A stretch of DNA of 64,000 bases from Sunxiuqinia sp965372405 (GTDB lineage Bacteria > Bacteroidota > Bacteroidia > Bacteroidales > Prolixibacteraceae). The stretch covers positions 38,096 to 102,095 of the forward strand of contig CBDVCE010000007.1 of assembly GCA_965372405.1 (NCBI GenBank), given 5' to 3'. The stretch's first letter is position 1; every line of letters begins with the position of its first letter. A program made the translations under genes and the position numbers. Below the pieces are notes generated by a model. The model saw only the letters and a list, made by a program, of their open reading frames with translations, made no database searches and had not been told where the DNA came from. Below, one piece after another: positions 41,461 through 51,052 of this stretch.

Positions 41461-43074
41461 ATGACTTCAAAACAAAAGACATCAATTATTATTCTAACAG
41501 CAGTCATTGTTTCATTAATTTTTCAGACTGAGGCAAGAAGTCAAAATGATTATGACATCATAATATATGGTGGAACATCGGCAGGAATTGCTGCTGCTGT
41601 TGAAAGTTCAAGGATGGCTAAGTCGGTATTGATTATTGAACCATCGAACCGAATTGGTGGTTTGACCACGGGAGGGCTTGGAGCCACAGATATTGGAAAT
41701 AAGATAGCCATAGGTGGAATTTCAAGAGATTTTTATGAACGTATAGCACAAAAATATTTAAGTCCAGATGCCTGGAAATGGCAAAAAAGAGAAGAGCCTG
41801 TAAAAACCAAGTGGACCTTCGAACCTAAGGTTGCTCATGAAGTTTTTGAGGATATGATTAGGGAACATAAAATTCCGGTTGTATTTAATGAAAGATTGGA
41901 TTTAAGTGGAGGTGTTATAAAAAATGGTAAAAAAATACAATCGATAATTACTGAATCGGGGAAAATGTATAGTGCCAAAGTATTTATCGATGCCAGTTAT
42001 GAAGGTGATTTAATGGCACTAGCCGGAATTAGTTACACCGTTGGCAGGGAATCGAATGCAGAATATGGAGAAACTCTTAATGGCGTGCAAACAAAGCTTG
42101 CAAAATATCATCAGTTCCCGGACAATGTTGATCCATATATAGTGAAGGGCAATTCCTCAAGTGGTTTGCTGCCTAATATAAATAAGGAACCGGGAGAAGA
42201 GGGCAGTGGTGATAAAAAAGTACAAGCCTATTGTTTCCGAATGTGCCTGACTAATGTGCCTGAAAATCGTATTCCGGTTGAAAAACCTGAGAAATACGTA
42301 GAACTGGAATATGAGTTACTGTTTCGTGCCTTGGAGGCAGGCTATAGCGGACCTTTTTTTAAATTCACGAAAATGCCAAACGGTAAAACAGATTCGAATA
42401 ACCATGGGTCTTTCTCAACTGATTACATCGGAAAAAATTATAACTATCCTGATGGGGATTATAAAACTCGGGAGGAAATAATTAAGTCGCATGAGGTTTA
42501 TCAAAAAGGACTTCTCTGGACTCTGGCAAATCATCACCGGATACCACAGGAAATAAGAGAAGAATATAGCACTTGGGGATTACCTAAAGATGAATTTACT
42601 AATAACGATCATTGGTCACCTCAACTATATATTAGGGAGGCAAGACGAATGGTTAGTGACTTTGTAATGACCGAACATCATTGTACTCAAGATTCAGTTT
42701 CTGCTGAACAATCCATCGGAATGGGAGCATATACTATGGATTCTCATCATACACAACGCTATATTACAAAAGAAGGATTTGTTAAAAACGAAGGAGATGT
42801 AGAAGTTGGTGGATTTGCCCCATACCCAATTAGCTATAAAGCACTAGTTCCTAAAAAAAGTGAATGTTCAAATTTAGTTGTTCCTGTTTGTCTATCAGCC
42901 ACTCATATGGCATTTGGATCTATCCGTATGGAACCTGTGTTTATGGTGCTCGGGCAGTCGGCAGCGGTTGCCGCTTGTGTGGCAATTAACGATAAAATTC
43001 CTGTTCAGGATGTTGATTATAATGAGCTAAAAGAGATCTTACTTTCAAAAGGGCAAGTACTATCAGTAAAATAA
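41461..43074 (+). CDS. Exported FAD-dependent oxidoreductase
   Basis: 537 residues with a Sec-type signal (SIIILTAVIVSLIFQTEARS). The FAD motif is YDIIIYGGTSAGIAAAVESSRM (~30-51) followed by EPSNRIGGLTTGGLG; the C-terminal FAD-contact region is SIRMEPVFMVLGQSAAVAAC. Same broad FAD_oxidored family as the gene at 36352 but a different subgroup and export route. Such proteins are sometimes annotated xanthan lyase-like, without lyase evidence. Probable role: oxidation of a glycan unit in the periplasm. Substrate unknown. Confidence 0.82.
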   Translation: MTSKQKTSIIILTAVIVSLIFQTEARSQNDYDIIIYGGTSAGIAAAVESSRMAKSVLIIEPSNRIGGLTTGGLGATDIGNKIAIGGISRDFYERIAQKYLSPDAWKWQKREEPVKTKWTFEPKVAHEVFEDMIREHKIPVVFNERLDLSGGVIKNGKKIQSIITESGKMYSAKVFIDASYEGDLMALAGISYTVGRESNAEYGETLNGVQTKLAKYHQFPDNVDPYIVKGNSSSGLLPNINKEPGEEGSGDKKVQAYCFRMCLTNVPENRIPVEKPEKYVELEYELLFRALEAGYSGPFFKFTKMPNGKTDSNNHGSFSTDYIGKNYNYPDGDYKTREEIIKSHEVYQKGLLWTLANHHRIPQEIREEYSTWGLPKDEFTNNDHWSPQLYIREARRMVSDFVMTEHHCTQDSVSAEQSIGMGAYTMDSHHTQRYITKEGFVKNEGDVEVGGFAPYPISYKALVPKKSECSNLVVPVCLSATHMAFGSIRMEPVFMVLGQSAAVAACVAINDKIPVQDVDYNELKEILLSKGQVLSVK

Positions 43075-43094
43075 TATTAATAAGAATTTTTTTT

Positions 43095-43223
43095 ATGAGA
43101 AAAGTATTTAGAACAATACAATTTATCCCGTTTACCGGAAGTTTGCTGGTTGTCATTTTATTCACAGCTTGCCAAACGCCGGAATACTCAGATATTGAAC
43201 GATTCGATAATTTTAGAAAATAA
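43095..43223 (+). CDS. 42-aa lipoprotein mini-ORF
   Basis: Short ORF between the FAD oxidoreductase and GH78 genes. It encodes a convincing lipoprotein signal (FTGSLLVVILFTACQTPEYS, Cys26) and only 16 more residues ending in DNFRK. It is either a genuine small lipoprotein or the surviving start of a lost enzyme gene; the relic at 49381 shows that gene loss has occurred in this cluster. I recognise no family. Confidence 0.4.
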   Translation: MRKVFRTIQFIPFTGSLLVVILFTACQTPEYSDIERFDNFRK

Positions 43224-43258
43224 TTTGCTTAATATTTAACTGTCTTTAAAGGAATATA

Positions 43259-45994
43259 ATGAAACTGAACCGTCGCTTCTTAAAAATAATGCTACTGTTA
43301 TCAACAATATTTATTGTTGGATGCGGAGAGCCTTCGATGACCGCTATAAACCTTAGTTGTGAAGATTTTGAAAATCCTCAGGGCATTGATGCAAAGAACC
43401 CACGTATAAGCTGGCAACTGGAATCAAACCAACGTGGACAGAAACAGACCGCATATCGTCTGCTCGTGTCAAGTTCGCAGGAAAAGCTGGCGAAAAATGA
43501 AGGTGATTTCTGGGATACTGGTAAAATAGAATCCGATCAATCCAGGAATGTTGAATACAACGGCACACCGCTTAAATCCCGTACAAAGTGTTTCTGGAAA
43601 GTTATGGTTTGGCCTGCCCTGAGCGGAGCCGAAGGGGATAAAGATGGTAACCCATCATCGTGGAGCGAACCAGCTTTTTGGTCAATGGGATTGCTTGAAA
43701 AAGAAGACTGGACAGCCCAATGGATTGGAGTGGCAGACTCGACTACTGCACCTTATTACAGACATTCTTTTAATTTGGATGATGTTCCTGAATATTCGCC
43801 TCTCTACCTTGCATCATTAGGTTACTTCGAGCTCTTTATAAATGGCGAAAAAGTGGACAACGAAGTGCTTGCACCTGCGGTATCGAATTTTAGCGAACGA
43901 ACTTATTACCAAACCTACGATGTAGCCAGTTACCTGAAAAAAGGAAACAACAGTATAGGAATATGGATGGGAACAGGATGGTATTCTCCCGGTTTACCAG
44001 GAGTGAAACACAACAGCCCTGTGGTAAGAGCACAACTTGAAATTCCAAATCTAGAAGCAATTGTGACGAATACGTCGTGGGAAACAAAAGCAAGTGAAAG
44101 GTCGCTTATTGGAGAATGGCGTTGGGGAAAATTTGGAGGTGAATTGCTTGATGCCCGATTAACTGACAAGCAATGGTGGAATGCAGAAAACTCAACTAAA
44201 GGTTGGCAGGCTTCTGTAATTGTTGAAACAGCCGACGTACCCTGCACAGCCCAGAAATGCAGAAACAATATCCAATTGACGGAAATTTTACCGGTATCGG
44301 TTGAGCAGCTTGATAATACAACTGTGCTTGTTGATTTTGGCACCAACCTCACCGGTATGATGAAGATGAAATTCCATAATCTTAGGTCAGGTCAGAAAAT
44401 TACCATCCACTATGCCGACTTGGATGGGCGCGACCCGAAAGAAGCATGGCGTGCAAAAATGGCACATAAAGGTTTTGCTACCTATAATCAATACGATGAG
44501 TTTATCTCTGCCGGAGGAGAAGAGGAGCAGTTTTATAACCTATTTAACTATCACGGCTATCGTTACGCACTTATTGAAGGTTTAAATTATTTACCCCAAA
44601 AGGAAGATTTGGCGGCAATTCCTGTAGAAACGGAAGTGCCTGAGGTTGGTTCATTCTCTTGTTCCAACGACCTTTACAACCGCATTCACCTTATGACCCG
44701 ATGGACTTATCGTGCATTAAACCTGGGTGGCCAGACCGTAGATTGTCCGCAACGCGAAAGAGTGGGTTACGGAGACGGACAAACTGCCATGGATGTTGGT
44801 TGTTATAATTTCGATGCATCCACCTTGTACGCCAAGTGGTCAGAAAACTGGTGGGACGAGCAGAAAGAAGATGGTTTTGTCCCCTTTGTGGCACCTACTC
44901 CTCATGCAACTGGAGGCGGACCTGCATGGGGCGCAATGAGCATTGTGGTTCCATGGAAAACTTACCTTTTCTACAACAACACGAAACTTCTCGAAACCGG
45001 ATATCCGTATATGAAGAAATACATTGAATACCTCGGTGCACATAGTAAAGATGGTGTGCTTCAGGATTTATTCCCAGGAGATAAATGGAAAAACCTGGGC
45101 GATTGGGTACCTCCCCGCAGAGGAATGGATAAAAGCGAATGGGTAGAGGATAATTCTCGTCGTTTTTTTAATAACTGTTACCGAACCCATCTACTCCAAA
45201 TTATGATGAAAGTAGGTACACTTCTTGGCAAGAACGACGATGTAGCGGCTTTTAAACAAGAACTAAACATTGCACAAAAAGCGATTCACAAAAAGTGGTT
45301 CAATCCGGCAGACACAACTTATGCAAACGGCGAACAACCTTATCTCATTTTTCCCTTGCAAACAGGAATTACACCCGATGAGCTAAAGAACGCTGTGTTC
45401 GAAAAGTATGTGCATACAATGCTGGTGAAGGACAACGGTCACTTGAATACCGGAATGATTGGCACTCAAATTACCTTTGATTACCTGCTCGAAAATAACC
45501 GGAACGACCTGATAGATATTATGGTGAATAAAAAGACCTTCCCGGGTTGGGGATATATGATAGAAAAAGGCGCAACAACTTGCTGGGAGCAATGGAATGG
45601 CTATTATTCGCAGATACACTCCTGCTTCCCCTACATTGGTGGCTGGTTTTACCGTGGTTTAGCAGGAATACAATGGGACACCGAAAATCCAGGTTTCAAA
45701 AACATTATACTTCGTCCGGCATTGGTTAAAAGTGTCGATTGGGTGAAATGCAATTACGAATCGCATTACGGCAACATTATTAGCAATTGGAAAAGAGAGA
45801 CGAATCAATGGAACTGGGAAGTAACAATTCCGGCAAACAGCACTGCAACCATATATATTCCTGGAAATGATATTACTGAAAGTGGTGCGCCCATTGAAGG
45901 TGTTGAAGGAGTTACTTTTATTAAAAATGAGGATGGTGTCAGCTTGTACAAAGTGGAATCTGGAAATTATAGCTTTGGAAGTACTTTGGATTAA
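43259..45994 (+). CDS. GH78 alpha-L-rhamnosidase, lipoprotein
   Basis: 911 residues. Lipoprotein signal LLLSTIFIVGCGEP. Order: Bac_rhamnosid_N-type domain (~25-140, NPQGIDAKNPRISWQLESNQ), beta domains, then the (alpha/alpha)6 catalytic domain with VDCPQRERVGYGDGQ near 494 and GATTCWEQWNGYYSQ near 770, and the C-terminal domain. Residues ~119-126 (PALSGAEG) are an in-frame insertion from a 24-base repeat, inside a loop that normally reads VWDKDGN. It removes alpha-L-rhamnose from oligosaccharides. Its ends closely resemble those of the next gene, but the catalytic centres differ. Confidence 0.92.
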   Translation: MKLNRRFLKIMLLLSTIFIVGCGEPSMTAINLSCEDFENPQGIDAKNPRISWQLESNQRGQKQTAYRLLVSSSQEKLAKNEGDFWDTGKIESDQSRNVEYNGTPLKSRTKCFWKVMVWPALSGAEGDKDGNPSSWSEPAFWSMGLLEKEDWTAQWIGVADSTTAPYYRHSFNLDDVPEYSPLYLASLGYFELFINGEKVDNEVLAPAVSNFSERTYYQTYDVASYLKKGNNSIGIWMGTGWYSPGLPGVKHNSPVVRAQLEIPNLEAIVTNTSWETKASERSLIGEWRWGKFGGELLDARLTDKQWWNAENSTKGWQASVIVETADVPCTAQKCRNNIQLTEILPVSVEQLDNTTVLVDFGTNLTGMMKMKFHNLRSGQKITIHYADLDGRDPKEAWRAKMAHKGFATYNQYDEFISAGGEEEQFYNLFNYHGYRYALIEGLNYLPQKEDLAAIPVETEVPEVGSFSCSNDLYNRIHLMTRWTYRALNLGGQTVDCPQRERVGYGDGQTAMDVGCYNFDASTLYAKWSENWWDEQKEDGFVPFVAPTPHATGGGPAWGAMSIVVPWKTYLFYNNTKLLETGYPYMKKYIEYLGAHSKDGVLQDLFPGDKWKNLGDWVPPRRGMDKSEWVEDNSRRFFNNCYRTHLLQIMMKVGTLLGKNDDVAAFKQELNIAQKAIHKKWFNPADTTYANGEQPYLIFPLQTGITPDELKNAVFEKYVHTMLVKDNGHLNTGMIGTQITFDYLLENNRNDLIDIMVNKKTFPGWGYMIEKGATTCWEQWNGYYSQIHSCFPYIGGWFYRGLAGIQWDTENPGFKNIILRPALVKSVDWVKCNYESHYGNIISNWKRETNQWNWEVTIPANSTATIYIPGNDITESGAPIEGVEGVTFIKNEDGVSLYKVESGNYSFGSTLD
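43613..43636 (+). repeat. In-frame 24-base repeat encoding PALSGAEG
   Basis: CCTGCCCTGAGCGGAGCCGA and the next four bases encode PALSGAEG within the GH78 N-terminal domain. The sequence is the widely dispersed CCCTGAGCGGAGTCGAAGGG-type element, usually intergenic. The partner copy is at 46450-46473 at the same alignment position of the paralogue. Confidence 0.75.
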
Positions 45995-46074
45995 GCATTA
46001 AATGGCCTTTTGCACGACAATCGAAATGTATTCTGTATAAATTATTTAAGTTATATGTTTAATATATAGAACAA

Positions 46075-49000
46075 ATGAAACAACCAAAAACTAACTTTAG
46101 GGTGACTATTAGCTTAGCAACTTTTGTATTCTTGTCATTGACATGCTTCATTGGATGCAAAGAAGTGGTAACGGTTGATGTTACCAATTTAACTTGCGAA
46201 TATCTCACCAATCCCTTAGGTATTGATGCCAAGGAACCACGATTGAGTTGGCAACTACAATCAGACCAACGTGGGCAGAAACAAACTGCATATCACATAC
46301 TTGTTGCAAGTTCGCAGGAAAATCTGGATAAGAATGTAGGTGACCTTTGGGATTCGGGCAGGGTAACAAATGAGCAATCACAGAACATAACTTACGGCGG
46401 AAAACCCTTAAAAGCACTACAACAATGCTTTTGGAAAGTAAAAGTTTGGCCTGCCCTGAGCGGAGTCGAAGGGAACAAACCCGTGCAGTCGTCATCCTGG
46501 TCTGAAACCAATACATGGACAATGGGTATGCTTGCTGCCTCCGATTGGAAAGCCGGCTGGATCGGAGCAACTAAAAAGAGTGCAATGGATGGAATGGGTA
46601 AAGGTTTTCGCTCAAAATCGGAAAAAAGTGCTAATGCAGTAAAATGGGTGCAAGTTGATTTAGGTAAAGAGGAACTGATAGATCGAATTCTTTTTTATAC
46701 GGTAAAGTTTTTTCACGATTCGGTGCCTTATTATACCCCGGATCACGGATTTCCACTTCGCTTTTTTGTTGAAGTGGCAGATAATCCGGAGATGCAGAAT
46801 GCCAAACGTGTGCTAGATCACACTAAAAAGGATTATTATCCACCAGGATGGCCACACTGCCGTGTTCCTATCAAACTAGAGGAAGGAGTCTCCGGGCGTT
46901 ACGTTCGGATTACTGCAACCAAGCTTCGCCGAGAAAGCAATGACGAATATTGGTTTGGATTAGCAGAAATTCAGGTATTTTCTCCAACAGGTCGTAACCT
47001 GGCCGACGGAGCCACGGTGGACGCATCAGATAGCCGGGAATCAGAGGAATGGTCAGTAACAAACCTGACCAAATATTTTAAAACGGAAGAATCCAAGGCT
47101 GTTCTACTGCGAAAGGAATTGGTGCTGGAAGAAAAACCAGTGCGGGCAATTGCCTGTATAAGTGGTTTGGGAATGGGCGAACTCTATTTGAATGGCAGGA
47201 AGGTAGATGACCATAAACTCGATCCTGCAGATACAGATTATCGCAAAAGAGTGATGTATGTGACCCATGATCTGACCGATCGTTTCGAAAAAGGGGAAAA
47301 TGCCCTTGGCGTAATCCTCGGTAACGGATGGTATGACATCAACTTTAGGGATATTTGGGATATTGAAGGTTCTACCTGGGCAGCACCTAAAAAACTGTTG
47401 TTGCAGATTGAACTGGAATTTGCCGATGGCAGTAAGCAAACTATCGTTTCAGATGCGGATTGGAAATGGTCTACCGGCAAAATTGTATATAATAGTTTGC
47501 GTGGCGGTGAAACCATAGATGCTAATAGGGGTCAGGCTGGCTGGAAATTAGCAGGATTTGATGATTCTTCATGGAAACCGGTGGTGAAACTTAATGCACC
47601 GCTGGGACGCCTTGAATCTCAGCAGCATGTTCCAAACCGCCAGACAAAAGAAGTTCGTCCGGTTAAAATTCTCGAACCCTCCCCCGGAATTTATGTCTAC
47701 GATATGGGACAGAACTTTTCCGGTTGGGTGAAATTCCACGCATCGGGAGAGAAAGGTCAAAAAATTCAATTGAATTTTGCCGAACAATTGAATGACGATA
47801 GCATGATCGAGCAGGATCATTGGAGTTCTAGTTACATTTACGGACGTTATCAAACCGGAGAACTAATACTCAGTGGAAAAGAAAAGGACCTTTTTGAACC
47901 GCGTTTCTCTTATTTTGGATTTCAATACGTCCAGGTGGAAGGTCTATCGGCTAAACCATCGCTTGACGACATGATGGGAGTAATGGTTCATGTCGATCCG
48001 AAGGAAAAAGGGAGTTTTGCCTGCTCCAACGAAAGGTTTAACCGGCTTCATTCTGTTATCACACACTCGCTTCTCAACTATACGCATCACCGGCCTCGCG
48101 ATCCCGCCCGCGAAAAACTTGGATGGACGCAAGATACCTGGCAGCTTGCAGAGCCTTCCTTCTACAATTATGATCTGGGATCGGTATTTCGTCTTTGGTT
48201 TCGAGACATGAAAGCAGGACAGGAAGCCAGTGGTCATGTGCCTCCCGTTAATCCTTCACCGGTGTGGGGAAATTGGGGACAGAACGGAAGTAATTTATCC
48301 TGCCCCTGGTGGGGTGGTGCCATGCATTACGGGCCATGGCAACTCTATCATTTTAATGGAGATGTGGATTTGCTGAGGGAACTCTACCCGGGCATGAAAG
48401 CTTCCCTGGATTTTATTCACAGCACTTCAAAAGAGCTTATCATCGATTGGGGCTTAGGTGACTGGGGCGAGGTTGGTACCACAGGTACACCCGTAAACAC
48501 TCCAAGAAATTTTAGTAATACCTGCGCTTTCTACTATCTGGCAAAAATTAGCGCTCAGATTGCAGAAATTTTAGGAGAAAAAGAAGATGCCATAAAATAC
48601 AATCAGTTGGCAAATGACATTCGTGACGCCTTCAATAAGAAATTCCTTGATTTCAATACTGGCAGCTATGGAGAGAACAGCCAGACGAAATATGCACTAC
48701 CCCTTTTATTAGGGATGGTCCCGGATGAATTTGTGGAAATAGCCGGGCAGCACCTGATAAAAGAAGTGAAACAAAAAAACGGGCATTTGAGTACCGGTTT
48801 CGTGGGAAGTATGGCGCTGATGAAAGTATTAAGCGATCTTGATCCTGAGCTGGCTTATACGATTGCAAACCAGGAAGATGAGCCTAGTTGGTGGGGGATG
48901 ATTAAAGACGGTGGCACTACTATTCCTGAGTTTTGGAACGGAGAAGGTGTACAGAACATTGTTTCTTTGGGTGGCCCGCTGGAAAATTGGTTCTATTATG

Positions 49001-49338
49001 GTCTGGCAGGCATCCGCCCCGATCCTAAATCACCGGGATTCAAAAATTGTATCATCAAACCTGCTTTTGTCAAAGAACTTGAATGGCTTAAAGCTCACCA
49101 CGATTCACCATATGGACGCATTTCCATTGACTGGGAGCGCAGAGAGAATCAAATACAATTCAGTCTTACAGTTCCTGTTGGTAGTACGGCAACGGTTTAC
49201 ATTCCGAGGGAAAGCATTACCGAAGGTGGTTCACCTGCTGAAGATGCTGATGGAGTTACTTTTATAAAAAATGAAGGTGGAGCAAGCGTATATGAGGTGG
49301 AATCCGGGAATTATAGTTTTAAAAGTACTTTGAATTAA
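46075..49338 (+). CDS. GH78 alpha-L-rhamnosidase with inserted discoidin-like domain
   Basis: 1087 residues, about 180 longer than its neighbour. Lipoprotein-type signal (FVFLSLTCFIGCKEV). After the N-terminal rhamnosidase domain comes a discoidin/F5-8C-like insert at ~190-305 (VKWVQVDLGKEELIDRILFY to GLAEIQVFSP), probably glycan-binding. The catalytic motifs are DPAREKLGWTQDTW near 677 and GGTTIPEFWNGEG near 946, differing from the DCPxRE form of the paralogue at 43259. PALSGVEG at ~126-133 is encoded by an in-frame repeat. Likely a rhamnosidase with a different linkage or decoration preference. Confidence 0.88.
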   Translation: MKQPKTNFRVTISLATFVFLSLTCFIGCKEVVTVDVTNLTCEYLTNPLGIDAKEPRLSWQLQSDQRGQKQTAYHILVASSQENLDKNVGDLWDSGRVTNEQSQNITYGGKPLKALQQCFWKVKVWPALSGVEGNKPVQSSSWSETNTWTMGMLAASDWKAGWIGATKKSAMDGMGKGFRSKSEKSANAVKWVQVDLGKEELIDRILFYTVKFFHDSVPYYTPDHGFPLRFFVEVADNPEMQNAKRVLDHTKKDYYPPGWPHCRVPIKLEEGVSGRYVRITATKLRRESNDEYWFGLAEIQVFSPTGRNLADGATVDASDSRESEEWSVTNLTKYFKTEESKAVLLRKELVLEEKPVRAIACISGLGMGELYLNGRKVDDHKLDPADTDYRKRVMYVTHDLTDRFEKGENALGVILGNGWYDINFRDIWDIEGSTWAAPKKLLLQIELEFADGSKQTIVSDADWKWSTGKIVYNSLRGGETIDANRGQAGWKLAGFDDSSWKPVVKLNAPLGRLESQQHVPNRQTKEVRPVKILEPSPGIYVYDMGQNFSGWVKFHASGEKGQKIQLNFAEQLNDDSMIEQDHWSSSYIYGRYQTGELILSGKEKDLFEPRFSYFGFQYVQVEGLSAKPSLDDMMGVMVHVDPKEKGSFACSNERFNRLHSVITHSLLNYTHHRPRDPAREKLGWTQDTWQLAEPSFYNYDLGSVFRLWFRDMKAGQEASGHVPPVNPSPVWGNWGQNGSNLSCPWWGGAMHYGPWQLYHFNGDVDLLRELYPGMKASLDFIHSTSKELIIDWGLGDWGEVGTTGTPVNTPRNFSNTCAFYYLAKISAQIAEILGEKEDAIKYNQLANDIRDAFNKKFLDFNTGSYGENSQTKYALPLLLGMVPDEFVEIAGQHLIKEVKQKNGHLSTGFVGSMALMKVLSDLDPELAYTIANQEDEPSWWGMIKDGGTTIPEFWNGEGVQNIVSLGGPLENWFYYGLAGIRPDPKSPGFKNCIIKPAFVKELEWLKAHHDSPYGRISIDWERRENQIQFSLTVPVGSTATVYIPRESITEGGSPAEDADGVTFIKNEGGASVYEVESGNYSFKSTLN
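46450..46473 (+). repeat. In-frame 24-base repeat encoding PALSGVEG
   Basis: Second copy of the element at 43613-43636 (CTGCCCTGAGCGGAGTCGAA core), two substitutions different. It occupies the same place in the N-terminal domain of the second GH78 protein, so it was probably present before the genes duplicated or was copied by gene conversion. Confidence 0.75.
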
Positions 49339-49380
49339 AACTAATTTGCAATGCTAATTTGGTATTAACACTCTATTTCA

Positions 49381-49527
49381 AGTAAGGTTTCAGGAAATGA
49401 AAGTGTATGCTAATCGGATAAATTAATAAAAGGCAACAATGATGTTGAGGTTCTTTATAGAAGTAAGGATAATTTGCATTTATCTACCACATCAGGAAAA
49501 TATAATTTTAAAATTAAGAAGAAATGA
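49381..49527 (+). pseudogene. C-terminal relic of another GH78 gene
   Basis: The frame from 49381 to the TGA at 49525-49527 reads KVSGNESVC, a TAA stop, SDKLIKGNNDVEVLYRSKD and NLHLSTTSGKYNFKIKKK. This parallels the GH78 tails at 45994 and 49338 (GNDITESGAP..., VESGNYSF), nearly equal in length to the end. The internal TAA and lack of any upstream domain show it is a remnant. Its TGA overlaps the sulfatase ATG, so the sulfatase 5' region derives from a lost rhamnosidase gene. Confidence 0.55.
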
Positions 49528-51014
49528 AAAAAAATATTGTAAAAATAATTTTAATCCTATCTGTACTTTTTATAGGGTGTAGGGTTAAGAATGCTCAAGA
49601 TAAGGAACAGAATGCTCAGATAAAAAAGCCAAATGTGGTTTATATTCTTACTGACCAATGGCGAGCCTCTGCCTTTGGTTACGCAGGCGATCCCAATGTT
49701 AAAACACCAAACCTTGATAAGTTTTCAGAAGAGGCGGTTAATTTTTCAAATGCAGTTTCTGTTTGTCCGGTTTGTACCCCCCATCGTGCTTCATTACTTA
49801 CCGGGCGCTACCCAACGTCAACCGGAATGTTTTTGAACGATCTATATTTGCCCGATGAAGAACTTTGTATAGCCGAAATATTCAAAGCAGAAGGATACAA
49901 TACTGCATATCTTGGAAAATGGCATCTGGATGGACATGGAAGAAAAGAAAATGTTCTTCCTGAACGACGTCAAGGTTTCGATTATTGGAAAGCACTGGAG
50001 TGTTCTCACAATTATAATAAGATGCCCTATTATGAGAACGATAATCCTGAAATGAAATTTTGGGAAGGATATTCGCCATTTGCTCTTGCTAGAGATGCAA
50101 ATAACTATCTTACAGAACAGGCAAAAAATGATAATCCATTTCTGCTTTTTGTATCTATTGCAACCCCACATTTCCCGCACGGGAGTGCTCCTCAAAAGTA
50201 TAAAGATTTATACCCGAAAGAAGAAATTGTTCTTGCGCCCAATGTGCCAAAAGAATGGGAGAAAAAAACGCGAGAAGAGCTTCAAGGTTATTATGCCCAT
50301 TGCACGGCAACCGACGAAGCAATTGGTAGCATTTTAAATAAAATGAAGGAGTTGAACTTATCGGATAATACCATTATCGTGTTTACCTCAGACCATGGTG
50401 AAATGATGGGCGCACACGGGGTTAAACCTTTGGCAAAACAATTGGCATGGGACGAATCCATCCAGATTCCATTTCTCATTTCATATCCATCCATCGGAAA
50501 AAATAAAGGCACAATAGTCAATGCACCTATCAATACTCCCGATATCCTTCCGTCGCTTCTTGGGTTGGCAAATATTAAAGTGCCTGAATCGGTGGAAGGT
50601 GAAAACCTCTCGAAGTTGATACAGTCTCCCGACCCCAATTTTGATCGTGCGGCATTGGTGATGAGTGTTTGCCCTTTTTCGTTGGAGTATAAGTATTCCG
50701 AATACCGAATAGTTCGAACAAAACAATACACCTACGGATGTACGCCCGAGGGAGCTAGTATGCTTTTTGACAACCTGAGCGATCCTTATCAGATGATCAA
50801 CTTGGTTAACAAAACTGAATTTGCAGCGCTTCAACAGGATATGGATGCTAAGCTTAATGCGGCGTTGCAAAAAATAGGTGATGAGTTTAAACCACGCGAC
50901 TACTATTTAAAAAAGTTTGGTTTTGAAGGCAGGGAAGAGTTTACCAAAGACAATTGTATTAAAGACTATCATAATGTTGATGTGGTTATTTCTCCTCAGG
51001 TAGATATAAATTAA
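49524..51014 (+). CDS. Type I sulfatase (S1 family), lipoprotein
   Basis: 496 residues with a lipoprotein signal (IILILSVLFIGCRV). The formylglycine motif is C84-T-P-H-R-A-S-L-L-T-G, a Cys-type sulfatase that needs a radical SAM or FGE maturase not found in this window. Metal and sulfate contacts include YILTDQWRASAFG (~40-52), KWHLDGHG (~132), and FTSDHGEMMGAHG (~289-301). It should remove sulfate esters from the rhamnose polymer or oligomers in the periplasm. The presence of a single sulfatase suggests a sulfated substrate but not heavy decoration. Followed by rhaM. Confidence 0.9.
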   Translation: MKKNIVKIILILSVLFIGCRVKNAQDKEQNAQIKKPNVVYILTDQWRASAFGYAGDPNVKTPNLDKFSEEAVNFSNAVSVCPVCTPHRASLLTGRYPTSTGMFLNDLYLPDEELCIAEIFKAEGYNTAYLGKWHLDGHGRKENVLPERRQGFDYWKALECSHNYNKMPYYENDNPEMKFWEGYSPFALARDANNYLTEQAKNDNPFLLFVSIATPHFPHGSAPQKYKDLYPKEEIVLAPNVPKEWEKKTREELQGYYAHCTATDEAIGSILNKMKELNLSDNTIIVFTSDHGEMMGAHGVKPLAKQLAWDESIQIPFLISYPSIGKNKGTIVNAPINTPDILPSLLGLANIKVPESVEGENLSKLIQSPDPNFDRAALVMSVCPFSLEYKYSEYRIVRTKQYTYGCTPEGASMLFDNLSDPYQMINLVNKTEFAALQQDMDAKLNAALQKIGDEFKPRDYYLKKFGFEGREEFTKDNCIKDYHNVDVVISPQVDIN

Positions 51015-51052
51015 ACTTAGGTAGAGATATGGTTAACTATAAAATAGAAACG

